This document shows, one piece after another, positions 1-7,810 of a stretch of 53,763 bases of DNA (within the stretch, counting starts at the first letter, position 1; every line of letters starts with the position of its first letter). Location: assembly GCA_009840735.1 (NCBI GenBank), contig VXNF01000058.1, positions 1 through 53,763 of the forward strand, written 5' to 3'. Both the position numbers and the translations under genes were made by a program. The notes beneath the pieces are model-generated. The model was not told the origin of the DNA, searched no databases, and was given only the letters and a program-made list of their open reading frames with translations. The stretch is from Acidimicrobiia bacterium. GTDB taxonomy: Bacteria > Actinomycetota > Acidimicrobiia > Acidimicrobiales > CATQHL01.

Positions 1-2
1 TC

Positions 3-538
3 ACCGAGGGCGGCGGCACCGTGCGCGCTGGGTTCGTCACGGAGTTCCGCGACCGCCTGACCCGCTCCCAGCGCCTCGAGCAGATCGCCGGCATGAGCCT
101 CAGCGTCCTCGCCCGCCGCCTCCCCGCCCCCTCACGTCGAGCTGTCGGCGGTGATGCGCTTGGAGGCCGACTATCTCCCACCCGGCCCGAGGGCCAAGCT
201 TCTCCGCCTCGCCGACGAACTGGATTCCAACGGAGAACCGGTCGGCGTCTCATGCGGCACCCTGCAGGACGCCATCGCCGCAGCCACAGCCCAGCATCAC
301 TCCGATGGGGGCAGCCACCGAGGGGGGGCCGAGTTCGGTCGATCCAGGCGGCGAAGTGCCGTTCCACATCTCGACGCCCCCGCACCTGCGCCGGACTGCG
401 CGCAGGCGACCCGACGGCCCCGATCGCGATGCACTGCTTCGCTACGCCGACGAACTCGAGGAAAAGGGGGACGCCTCGCTCGTCTCGTCCGCCGTCTTCC
501 GGGCCGCCTTGAGAGCCCACGGAACCGAGGACGATTAG
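3..538 (+). pseudogene. Decayed ORF fragments of unknown origin
   Basis: No intact gene is visible here, only protein-like stretches that change frame. Around 3-120 one frame reads as a helical segment (...EFRDRLTRSQRLEQIAGM...). Around 130-300 a second frame contains HVELSAVMRLEADY and KLLRLADELDS. Around 420-538 a third frame contains ALLRYADELEEKGDASL and ends in a stop at 536-538. The paired LLRxADEL phrases in different frames suggest a duplicated or frameshifted small gene. I do not recognise the family. The neighbouring hsdM remnant suggests a decaying restriction or mobile locus, but that is inference. The first fragment also runs off the window start. Confidence 0.3.
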
Positions 539-586
539 CCGGTTGACCCCCGTCCTCGGCCCCGAAGTCTCGGCTCGGGCGCGGAC

Positions 587-782
587 ATGTTGGGTGTGGT
601 GTTTCGCAAGGCCCGTAATCGGGTGCAGGATCCGGCGAAGTTGGAGCGGCTCATCAAGGAGTTCGTGCGTCCTCGCCGCCGAAATCGCCGAAGACCTCCA
701 AGCAGCCCTGGAAGAAATCCAAGCCCTCGCCGAAAGCCTCGCTGCCGCCGACGCCGCAGGCAGGAGGCAGATCGGCGACTGA
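587..782 (+). pseudogene. Internally deleted type I restriction methylase (hsdM) remnant
   Basis: Two pieces typical of the type I restriction-modification M subunit lie side by side in different frames. Frame A from the ATG at 587 reads MLGVVFRKARNRVQDPAKL and then ERLIKE, the segment near the HsdM N-terminus where the family has (G)xIFxKAQNKIQDPAKLxRLI. Frame B from about 672 to the stop at 780-782 reads AAEIAEDLQAALEEIQALAE, which resembles the extreme HsdM C-terminus. The whole catalytic core (SAM-binding and NPPF motifs, several hundred residues) is missing and the junction near 660-672 shifts frame. This is therefore a scar of an hsdM gene. No hsdS or hsdR is visible in the window. Assignment is by motif memory, not a search. 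Confidence 0.55.
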
Positions 783-888
783 CATGACTCCTTCCACCTG
801 ATGCCCATCGCACTGCCATGACTGCGTACTCGTTTCCGAGTTCAGGAGCGTCCAACAAACCCAGGGCGCTCCACAGGTGGGCGTCTGG

Positions 889-2202
889 TCAATGGCGATC
901 TTCGTCGAAGTCGTCCAGTCGGGCGTCGGCGTCGGGTCTCGTCCCGCGCGCCTGCGCGATGCGCTCCGAGGCACCTTCGGCGCCAAGTGCGCCGGCCAGG
1001 TCGCTATCGGTGGCTTGCCACAGCGCGAACACGTCGCGGGCCTCGAAGACGCGATAACGCCGACGGCCGATCTGGCGCGGTGAGATGACGCCCGCTGCGG
1101 CGAGCGTGTTGAGCGCTGGGCCGACCCGGTCGGGGGACACGCCGAGGAGTCTGCTTGCCGAGTCGACGGTCACGACGGGTGAGCCTGGTAGGCGGCGCAT
1201 CAGGCGCACCGCGCTGGAGTCGGCGCGCAACGGGCCGACTTGTTGCCGCCACCGGTGCTGCAGGTCGAGCACGGCGTCCCGGTAGTCGGCGGTGCGGGCA
1301 CAGGCGTGGCCCATGGCTGAGGTGAAGCATTCCAGCCAGGCCACGGCCGCTGCCTGGCGGTCCGCGCTGTCGGGCGGACCGACATGCGCGAACTCCTGCA
1401 GGGCGTCGGTGTACTGCGTCGAGCGGCGGGCCAGGACGACGCTGACCGGCGGCACGAACCGCGGTGCGAGACTCCGGCGCGCTAGGACGACGTGTATCAG
1501 CCCCCGCCCGGTGCGACCGTTGCCGTCGCCGAAGGGGTGGATCGTCTCGAATTGCGCGTGCGCCAGTGCGGCCTGCGTCAGCGGCGAATGCTCCCCGCTG
1601 GCCATGTAGTCGATCAGGTCCGCAATCAGCGGGGCGACTTTCTCCGGTGGCGGCGGTACGAACCGCGATCCGATGGGCGTGTAGGCGCTGCCGCCGATCC
1701 AGTTCTGGTTGATGCGGAGGACGCCTGCCACCTCCGGGGTGGTGGAGTGGCGCATCAACGCCCGATGGGCCGCCAGTAGGTCCGAGCCCTCGAAGCGGTC
1801 GCCGCGAGTCGCCGTTGCGGTGGCTTGCTGCAGAGCCTCGATGTTGGCCGCCACCTCTGCCGCCAGGCGGTCGCCGACGTCGAGGCCCTGTTCGCTCGCG
1901 GCTGCCGCCGCCGCCAAGCGACGAGGGCTCACGGCCAGACCCTCCAGCCAAGATGAACCGACCGCCTCGGCGCGCAGCAAGAACCGGCCCAGGCCCTCCA
2001 ACCCGGCCACGTCGACGGCGCCGTTGAGGGCCAGAATCCGATGCTCCACAGCAGCGATGTCGCCGGCCAGGCTCGCAGGGACAGAGAACTCCCAGCCGCA
2101 TAGAGGATCCGGCACGAACGCGCGGTAATCGCCCCAGCGGCGATCAGCGCGAGTCGGACCTTCGAATCGGGCCTCCCAATGCCGCTCCACCAACTCGCCC
2201 AC
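889..2202 (-). CDS. Fic family protein with N-terminal inhibitory motif and C-terminal winged helix
   Basis: A 437-residue Fic/DOC-family enzyme, probably transferring AMP from ATP to a protein hydroxyl in the cytosol. The catalytic loop HPFGDGNGRTGR sits at residues 222-233 with the expected His, Asp/Asn and two Arg. An N-terminal [S/T]xxxE[G/N] motif, SSWLEG at 83-88, marks a self-inhibited class II Fic protein. About residues 340-415 look like a winged helix-turn-helix (VDSASRLLGVSPDRVGPALN). The start is GTG, preceded by a GAGAGG-like ribosome site about 9 bases upstream. It lies beside an hsdM remnant; Fic genes are often found in type I restriction loci, so it may be the survivor of one. 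Target unknown. Confidence 0.9.
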   Translation of the reverse strand: MGELVERHWEARFEGPTRADRRWGDYRAFVPDPLCGWEFSVPASLAGDIAAVEHRILALNGAVDVAGLEGLGRFLLRAEAVGSSWLEGLAVSPRRLAAAAAASEQGLDVGDRLAAEVAANIEALQQATATATRGDRFEGSDLLAAHRALMRHSTTPEVAGVLRINQNWIGGSAYTPIGSRFVPPPPEKVAPLIADLIDYMASGEHSPLTQAALAHAQFETIHPFGDGNGRTGRGLIHVVLARRSLAPRFVPPVSVVLARRSTQYTDALQEFAHVGPPDSADRQAAAVAWLECFTSAMGHACARTADYRDAVLDLQHRWRQQVGPLRADSSAVRLMRRLPGSPVVTVDSASRLLGVSPDRVGPALNTLAAAGVISPRQIGRRRYRVFEARDVFALWQATDSDLAGALGAEGASERIAQARGTRPDADARLDDFDEDRH

Positions 2203-2243
2203 GGCACCCTCTCGCTCACTAGACCGCGGCTCGCAGCCAGTCT

Positions 2244-2273
2244 AACCCGCGCTCTAGAAGTAAACCGCGGGTT
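2244..2273. promoter_or_regulatory. Inverted repeat between two divergent genes
   Basis: The arms AACCCGCG (2244-2251) and CGCGGGTT (2266-2273) are perfect complements separated by 14 AT-richer bases. They lie between the divergent fic and AceE-like genes, so an operator is plausible. A simple RNA hairpin is the alternative. No -10/-35 pair could be assigned with confidence. Confidence 0.3.
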
Positions 2274-2331
2274 CCATTGTGGGGCTCGCGGGGGTGGGGC
2301 GTAGGATCGGAGCGTGCTTAGGGAGCCTGCT

Positions 2332-4683
2332 GTGAAGACGGCGCCGGTCGGGGCGGTGCCAGACCTGGAGGTTCTTGACACCATCCAGCGGCGGCTGCTG
2401 TGGCTGGCGACGCGGATCGTGGACGTGGCCAACCGCCGGGAGGGCCTCGAAGTCAAGGTCGGGGGCCATCAAGCCTCCTCCGCCTCGATGGTCTCGATCA
2501 TGACGGCGCTGTGGTTCGCCCATATCGACGGCAACGACAAGGTGGCTGTCAAGCCGCACGCCTCGCCCGTGTACCACGCCATCAAGTACCTCACCGGCGA
2601 GTTGGACCGCTCGTACCTCACCACGCTGCGCAAGCGGGGCGGCCTGCAGGCCTACCCGTCGCGCACCAAGGACCCCGACGTGGCCGATTTCTCCACCGGC
2701 TCGGTGGGCCTGGGGGCGGTGGCGCCGCTGTTCTCGGCACTGGTGCGGCGCTACGCCGACGCCCACTTCGAGGCGTCCCCGCAGGCCCGCTTCATCGCAA
2801 CCGTCGGCGACGCCGAACTGGACGAGGGCAACGTCTGGGAGGCCATCGCCGATCCGGTTACCCACGGGCTCGGCAACTTCACGATGGTGGTGGACCTGAA
2901 CCGCCAGAGCCTCGACCGAGTAATCCCCGACATCGCCGCCATCCGCCTGAAGAGCTTCTTCGGCCATGCCGGCTGGCATGTGGCGGAGGCGAAGTACGGC
3001 ACCCGGCTGCGACGGCTGTTCTCCGAGCCCGGCGGCGACGCCCTGCGCGCCCACATCGACGACATGCCCAACGAGGCGTACCAGGCGCTGTTCACCTTCA
3101 CCGGCGCCGAGCGGCGCAAGAAGTTCCTCCAGGGTGCCGACGCGGCGGTGCGCCGCCTCACCGACGGCTTCGACGACGAGGAGCTCTTCGCACACGTCAC
3201 CGACCTCGGCGGCCACGACCTCGGCCAGCTCATCGACTGCTTCAAGGCGTGCGACATCGAAGCCGACCGGCCCAGCGTGGTCTTCGCCTACACCATCAAG
3301 GGCTGGGGCTTGCCCATGGCGGGCGACCCGCTGAACCACGCGGTGCTGTTGAGCCCCGAACAGATCGACGCCCTGCGGGCCGAGGCGGGCCTGACCGTCG
3401 AGACCGAATTCGACCGGTTCGACCCCGACAGCCCCGAGGGACGCGTCTGCGCCGCCGTCGGCTCGGACATCAACAACCCGCCGCCGGTGCCGCGGCCCCG
3501 CCTGGACGTTCCTTCGGCGGCGGGCCCGGCGACGCTGCGCGGCAAGGTCTCCACCCAGGAGGCGTTCGGGCGCACGCTCACCCGCCTGGCGGACGTGCCC
3601 GAGGTCGGCAAGCGGCTCGTGACCACCGCCCCCGACGTGTCGATCTCCACCAACCTGGGCGGCTGGGTGAACAAGCGGGGCGTGTACTGGCACGAGCACC
3701 GCGACGACCATGGCGGCGCCGAGCGTCTCCTGCGTTGGGCGCCCTCGCCGGAAGGCCAGCACATAGAACTGGGACTCTCGGAGATGAACATGTTCATGCT
3801 CTTGGGCCAACTCGGCCTGTCGCATGACCATCACGGTCAGCACCTGCTGCCCGTCGGCACGGTGTACGACCCGTTCGTGCTGCGGGGACTCGACGCCTTC
3901 ATATACAGCCTCTACAACGACGCCCGTTTCGTGGTGGCCGGCACGCCGTCGGGAATCACCCTGGCCCCCGAGGGCGGCGCCCACCAGTCCACCGTCACCG
4001 CCGGGGTGGGCGCCGAACTGCCGGGCCTCACCTACCTGGAGCCGGCCTACGCCACCGAGGTGGACTGGCTGCTCTGCGCCGCCCTCGACGGGCTCAGCCG
4101 CCCCGACGGCGAGAGCGCCTACCTTCGGCTCAGCACCCGCCCGCTCGACCAGGCGCCGTTCGCGGCGGCGGCCGAACGGCTCGGTGCCGACGAGCTGCGC
4201 CGCCAAGTGCTCTCGGGCGGCTACCGGCTGCGCCCCGCGCCGCTGACCGACCGACCCGGGGTCACCATCGTCACGACCGGGGTGATGGCGCCGGAGGCTC
4301 TGGCCGCCGCCGACGCACTCGGGGAGGAAGGCGTGGACGCCGCCGTGGTACACCTCACTAGCCCCGACCTCGTGTACCGCAGCTGGCAGGGCACCTACCG
4401 GACCGCCGCGGCGACGGCGACGGTGGTGCGCCGCCCCAGCCGGATGCACCAGCTCATCCCCCCCGAGGAGCGCCACCGGCCCGTGGTGAGCGTTCACGAC
4501 GCCTCCAGCCATGCGCTGGCCTGGCTCGGCGCGGCGGTGGGCGCGCGGCACATTCCGCTGGGGGTGGACCGCTTCGGCGAGTCCGGCACCATCGCCGACC
4601 TGCACGCCATTGCCGGCATCTCCGCCGGCGACATCGTCAACGCCGCCCTCATCGCCATCTACGAGAGCACTGACTCCGCCTAG
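2332..4683 (+). CDS. AceE/transketolase-like thiamine diphosphate enzyme (pyruvate dehydrogenase E1 type)
   Basis: A thiamine-diphosphate enzyme of 783 residues from this start. It resembles the homodimeric pyruvate dehydrogenase E1/transketolase superfamily but is shorter than classical AceE (about 890-920). N-terminal landmarks are [24 protein letters not shown] and [10 protein letters not shown]. The cofactor-binding segment reads [10 protein letters not shown]...NRQSLD, with GDA in place of the usual GDG. The C-terminal half has the pyrimidine-binding and transketolase C-terminal regions ([18 protein letters not shown]). GTG 2332 is preferred because AGGGAG lies 6 bases upstream; GTG 2314 in the same frame is the alternative. 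Substrate is uncertain: pyruvate, another 2-oxoacid, or a ketose. No lipoyl E2 or E3 gene is adjacent. Confidence 0.8.
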   Translation: MKTAPVGAVPDLEVLDTIQRRLLWLATRIVDVANRREGLEVKVGGHQASSASMVSIMTALWFAHIDGNDKVAVKPHASPVYHAIKYLTGELDRSYLTTLRKRGGLQAYPSRTKDPDVADFSTGSVGLGAVAPLFSALVRRYADAHFEASPQARFIATVGDAELDEGNVWEAIADPVTHGLGNFTMVVDLNRQSLDRVIPDIAAIRLKSFFGHAGWHVAEAKYGTRLRRLFSEPGGDALRAHIDDMPNEAYQALFTFTGAERRKKFLQGADAAVRRLTDGFDDEELFAHVTDLGGHDLGQLIDCFKACDIEADRPSVVFAYTIKGWGLPMAGDPLNHAVLLSPEQIDALRAEAGLTVETEFDRFDPDSPEGRVCAAVGSDINNPPPVPRPRLDVPSAAGPATLRGKVSTQEAFGRTLTRLADVPEVGKRLVTTAPDVSISTNLGGWVNKRGVYWHEHRDDHGGAERLLRWAPSPEGQHIELGLSEMNMFMLLGQLGLSHDHHGQHLLPVGTVYDPFVLRGLDAFIYSLYNDARFVVAGTPSGITLAPEGGAHQSTVTAGVGAELPGLTYLEPAYATEVDWLLCAALDGLSRPDGESAYLRLSTRPLDQAPFAAAAERLGADELRRQVLSGGYRLRPAPLTDRPGVTIVTTGVMAPEALAAADALGEEGVDAAVVHLTSPDLVYRSWQGTYRTAAATATVVRRPSRMHQLIPPEERHRPVVSVHDASSHALAWLGAAVGARHIPLGVDRFGESGTIADLHAIAGISAGDIVNAALIAIYESTDSA

Positions 4684-5008
4684 CGGGTCAGATCGGGGTC
4701 CCGACCCTCCGGGCTGTCACAGGGAATGGTTATCCTGCGGCACGGTGATCGCTGGGTGCTGCCCGCTGTCTCCGGCTTGGCCTGTTCGCCGATGTGGCGC
4801 CGCCGACTTGTCAGGATTCGCCAGCGCCGACCCGCGCGGATCTGAGCCCTCGCCCGATCGCCGCGTCGCTGGACCGCCCATGCCTCATCCGGCCTCGTCG
4901 TCTCCGGCCACCTGCTGCGATGCTCAGCAGCCCTCGGGGCGTCGACCCGCAACCACCCGACAGCGCCCGCCCCTGGGGTGCGCCCGCCCTACCGATAGGG
5001 AGAGAAGA
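4684..5008. other. Intergenic stretch without a recognisable gene
   Basis: This 325-base gap separates the AceE-like gene from the YgjP-like peptidase. Open frames cross it, but their composition is Arg/Pro/Ser-rich and they look like GC-rich noise. No tRNA, terminator with a U-tract, or repeat was seen. It probably carries the promoter of the downstream gene. Confidence 0.5.
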
Positions 5009-5683
5009 ATGAGAACCATGCCGCAGCCCGTCCCTCCTCAGACCAACGGATCCCAGGACGCCGCCGGCGGCGAGTCCGCCGAGGGGTGCGGGCCGCTGCC
5101 GGGGGAGCGAAGCGGCGACGATCTGGGGCCACCCCCGGTCGTCATGCCGTTCCGCGTGAACGTCATCCGCAGTGCCAACCGGCACAAGACCGTGTCCTCT
5201 CGGCTGGCGGGCGGAGTCCTGGAGATCCGGATACCGGCCTGGATGTCCGACGTCGACGAGGCCGCGGTCGTCAACAAGTTCTGTCGACGGTTCGAGGAGC
5301 GCCACCGTTGCCGGGAGGTCGATCTCTCCGCCCGCGCACGCGATCTCGCCGCCCGTTACGACCTTCCCACAGCGCGCGCCATTCGCTGGTCCACCCGGCA
5401 GCGCAGGCGTTGGGGTTCCTGCAGCACATCGAAGGGCGAGATACTGATCTCGCATCGGCTGACCGAGGTGCCTCCCTGGGTGCTCGACTACGTCATCGTC
5501 CACGAGTTGGCCCATCTCGTCGAGGCGGATCATTCGGTCGCCTTCGACGCACTGGTGGCGCGCTACCCGCTCACCGAGCGGGCCATCGGCTACCTGGAGG
5601 CCTTCGGGGCGTGGACAGACGGAGTCCCCGAGCGCGGTCCCGCTGGTCGAGCCGCCGCGCGGACCGGCCCGCGGCACGATTGA
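5009..5683 (+). CDS. YgjP/SprT-like (DUF45, M48-type) zinc metallopeptidase
   Basis: A 224-residue protein. The first ~45 residues are low-complexity (Pro, Gly, Ser). The rest matches the YgjP-like family: WGSCS at about 135-139, then the zinc-binding HELAHL at 165-170, with His175 (EADHSVAF) as the likely third ligand. It is predicted to be a cytosolic zinc protease; family members often have unknown substrates. ATG 5009 is chosen because AGGGAGAG lies just upstream (4997-5004). The open frame continues upstream, but that part is not protein-like. It stands alone, with the VOC gene about 50 bases downstream. Confidence 0.85.
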   Translation: MRTMPQPVPPQTNGSQDAAGGESAEGCGPLPGERSGDDLGPPPVVMPFRVNVIRSANRHKTVSSRLAGGVLEIRIPAWMSDVDEAAVVNKFCRRFEERHRCREVDLSARARDLAARYDLPTARAIRWSTRQRRRWGSCSTSKGEILISHRLTEVPPWVLDYVIVHELAHLVEADHSVAFDALVARYPLTERAIGYLEAFGAWTDGVPERGPAGRAAARTGPRHD

Positions 5684-5684
5684 C

Positions 5685-5714
5685 CGCCCGCGCGGGCGCC
5701 TTTAGGGTTTGGCG
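5685..5714 (+). terminator. Possible weak hairpin terminator
   Basis: A perfect palindrome CGCCCGCGCGGGCG (5685-5698) follows the peptidase stop at once and is followed by CCTTTAGGGTTT. The hairpin would be short (5-bp stem, 4-base loop) and the T-run is broken, so this is only a candidate. Confidence 0.25.
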
Positions 5715-5735
5715 GACCGCCAGGCGAGGAGCGAC

Positions 5736-6152
5736 ATGACTATCCGGTCACTCGACCACTACAACATCCAGACGTCTCGGCTGGACGAGACCGTGGCGTT
5801 CTACGTCGACGTGCTCGGCTTCTCGGCGGGATATCGGCCCGGTGTCAGGGGAACGGGGGCGTGGCTCTACGCCGGCGGTCGCCCGTACGTACACATCAAC
5901 GTGGTTGGCGATGACATGGCCGGCCCCACCGGGCCGATCAATCACGTCGCTTTCGAGACGGCCAATGAGCCTGGTGACTACGAGGCCATGCAGGATCGGC
6001 TGACCGAGCGGGGACTGCCCTTCGAGCTGAACGACAGCAGGCCCGGAATCCCGTTGCGGCAGATCTTCCTGCACGACCCCAACGGCATACGCCTCGAACT
6101 CAACTACCGAGACGCCCCACTGGTCCCCGAAGCAGGCGAGACCGGAACGTGA
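5736..6152 (+). CDS. VOC-family (glyoxalase/dioxygenase fold) protein
   Basis: A 138-residue vicinal-oxygen-chelate protein with paired betaalphabetabetabeta modules. His8 (LDHYN), His70 (INHVAFE) and the Glu in the C-terminal IRLELNY are likely metal ligands. FYVDVLGF (residues 22-29) and FLHDPNGIRLEL are typical of the family. ATG 5736 is preferred over ATG 5709 because GAGGAG lies 4-5 bases upstream. It overlaps the following SDR gene by 4 bases (GTGA), so the two are probably co-translated. The substrate cannot be read from sequence; members include glyoxalases, ring-cleavage dioxygenases, epimerases and resistance proteins. Confidence 0.85.
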   Translation: MTIRSLDHYNIQTSRLDETVAFYVDVLGFSAGYRPGVRGTGAWLYAGGRPYVHINVVGDDMAGPTGPINHVAFETANEPGDYEAMQDRLTERGLPFELNDSRPGIPLRQIFLHDPNGIRLELNYRDAPLVPEAGETGT

Positions 6153-6937
6153 CCTGGGTTCCTGAGTGCGCGCTCGTGACGGGTGCGACCAGTGGCATCG
6201 GCGAGGCTGCCGCTCTGGCGCTGGTAGAAGCAGGGGTGGGCACCGTCATCGTGGTGGGCCGCGACGCCCGGCGGGCCGAGGGGGTTTGCGCCCGCATCGA
6301 GGAGCTGGGGTCCTCCGGGGAGATCGTGCTGGCCGACTTGTCTGAGGCCGCCGCGGCGGACGCCATCTTCGCCGAGATCGACCGGCGGGGGCTGCTGGTG
6401 GACTCACTCGTCAACGCCGCCGGGCTCACGACCCGCACCGAGATTCTCGACATCGACCTAGCCGACTATGAGGCGCTGTTCGCCGTGAACGTGCGCTCGC
6501 CGGTGCTGCTGTTCGGGCGCTTCGCCAAGCGGCTGCGGCGGGCGGGGGCGCCGGGCACGGTCGTGGACGTTCTGAGCAACGCCATGCACGGCGGCGCCCC
6601 CGACATCAGCGTGTACTCCATGACCAAGGCGGCGCTCGGCATCCACACCCGCAACGCCGCCTACGCCCTGCAGAACGACGGGATCAGGGTCAACGGCTTG
6701 GCCATGGGCTGGACCCTCACCCCCGGTGAGGACACCGTCATGCGCAGCACCCACGGCGCCGGTGACGGCTGGGAGACCGACTACGCAGGCCGTCGCCCCC
6801 TCGGCCGGCTGATGCGCTCTGCGGAGGTGGCAAGGGCGATCCGCTTCCTCGCCACCGGGGAGTCGTCGCCCATGACCGGATCGATCGTGACCTTCGATCA
6901 GGTGGCCACCGGAATCACCGACCTGCACCCGCACTGA
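6149..6937 (+). CDS. Short-chain dehydrogenase/reductase (SDR)
   Basis: A classical SDR of 262 residues, NAD(P)-dependent and cytosolic. The nucleotide-binding TGATSGIG is at residues 11-18, NAAG (89-92) follows, and the catalytic Ser143, Tyr156 and Lys160 (YSMTK) are all present. The start GTG overlaps the stop of the VOC gene, suggesting a two-gene operon that oxidises or reduces a small hydroxyl or keto compound. The C-terminal ending (MTGSIVTFDQVATG) is typical. Substrate unknown. A role as the 3-ketosterol reductase missing from the sterol locus is possible but nothing in the sequence supports it. Confidence 0.88.
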   Translation: MTWVPECALVTGATSGIGEAAALALVEAGVGTVIVVGRDARRAEGVCARIEELGSSGEIVLADLSEAAAADAIFAEIDRRGLLVDSLVNAAGLTTRTEILDIDLADYEALFAVNVRSPVLLFGRFAKRLRRAGAPGTVVDVLSNAMHGGAPDISVYSMTKAALGIHTRNAAYALQNDGIRVNGLAMGWTLTPGEDTVMRSTHGAGDGWETDYAGRRPLGRLMRSAEVARAIRFLATGESSPMTGSIVTFDQVATGITDLHPH

Positions 6938-6955
6938 GCCGCGGCGCCACACGGA

Positions 6956-7513
6956 TCAGTCCAGCGGCCAGAGGCGGCGGGCCAGACGGCCCAACACGGT
7001 GCCGGTGAGCAGACCTCCGACCACGTCGGAGGCGTGGTGGATGCGCACGTGGATGCGGCTGAGCGCCACCGTGGCCCCCAGCAGCCACAGGACACCCCGC
7101 CAGCGGCGCCCCCCCAACTCGCCCAGCAGCATCGCCGCCACCACCGCGCTGGAGGCGTGGCCGCTGGGGAAGGCGGTGGTGAGCGGCTGGCGGAGGTAGT
7201 GCAACCGCGCGCCGTCATCCACCGTCGGTCGGGACCGTCCGATGAGCGACTTCAGGAGGCCGTTCACGAACATCGAGTCCAGACCTAGCACGGCGGCCAG
7301 CCGCAGCAGGTTCCGCTCGGCGCGCCCCGCGCCCCCGAGGGCCGCCAGCGCGCCCAGCAGCAGCCACAGCAGGCCCCAGTCTCCGAGTTGCGAGGCGGTG
7401 TAGAACGTCCGGTCCGCCCAGCGGCGGCCACGCAGTTTCTCGAACAGCAATTCGACGCGGTCGTCGAAGCGGTTCACGAACCCCAGTGCCCGGTCGACGT
7501 CGGCGCCGTCCAC
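6956..7513 (-). CDS. PAP2-family membrane phosphatase
   Basis: A PAP2 phosphatase (about 186 residues from this start). The three signature motifs are present: KSLIGRSRP, the PSGHASS motif, and SRIHVRIHHASDVVGG. Hydrophobic segments (LLWLLLGALAAL; GVLWLLGATVAL) support an integral membrane protein that dephosphorylates lipid phosphates such as undecaprenyl pyrophosphate or phosphatidic acid. The start is uncertain. GTG 7513 fits the family N-terminus, while ATG 7687 and GTG 7585 are in frame but add an Arg-rich stretch that looks non-coding. It is transcribed divergently from the glutaminyl-tRNA synthetase gene. Confidence 0.8.
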   Translation of the reverse strand: MDGADVDRALGFVNRFDDRVELLFEKLRGRRWADRTFYTASQLGDWGLLWLLLGALAALGGAGRAERNLLRLAAVLGLDSMFVNGLLKSLIGRSRPTVDDGARLHYLRQPLTTAFPSGHASSAVVAAMLLGELGGRRWRGVLWLLGATVALSRIHVRIHHASDVVGGLLTGTVLGRLARRLWPLD

Positions 7514-7810
7514 GGGTTCCAATCGTAAAGGTCGCTGGCCTGCGGCACGATTCGGGCGAGCCTCGCGCCGGAAGCGGTGCCTCACCGGCGCGCGCCAGGT
7601 GCCCTCGCTGCGAGTTCGGATTCGCTGGGTGCCGAGGTCGCCCACCCAGGACCTGACCGACTCCCGCTGGCGTCGTTGGTCCTGCATCGAGCCGCTGGTA
7701 GATGTAGGCCCGTGGTCGCCGCCGCGGATGCAGCCCCCGCCGGGCTCGAAGCCGACGTTGCGGGCGAAGCGATTGCGGGCGACGCCACCTCGGGCGCAGA
7801 GCCAGCCGAG

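Noticed and set aside
2254-4605. 783-codon open frame antisense to the AceE-like gene
   Set aside because: Long antisense frames are expected in very GC-rich genes. Its product is Gly/His/Arg/Val-rich with no recognisable motif, while the plus-strand frame has clear thiamine-diphosphate signatures.
6149-6937. SDR as the 3-ketosterol reductase (ERG27) of the pathway
   Set aside because: SDRs are too numerous for this to mean anything; it is coupled to a VOC gene and far from the sterol locus.
7514-7687. N-terminal extension of the PAP2 protein to ATG 7687
   Set aside because: The added residues are Arg/Gln-rich, unlike the family, and the ATG lacks a ribosome site; kept only as an alternative start.
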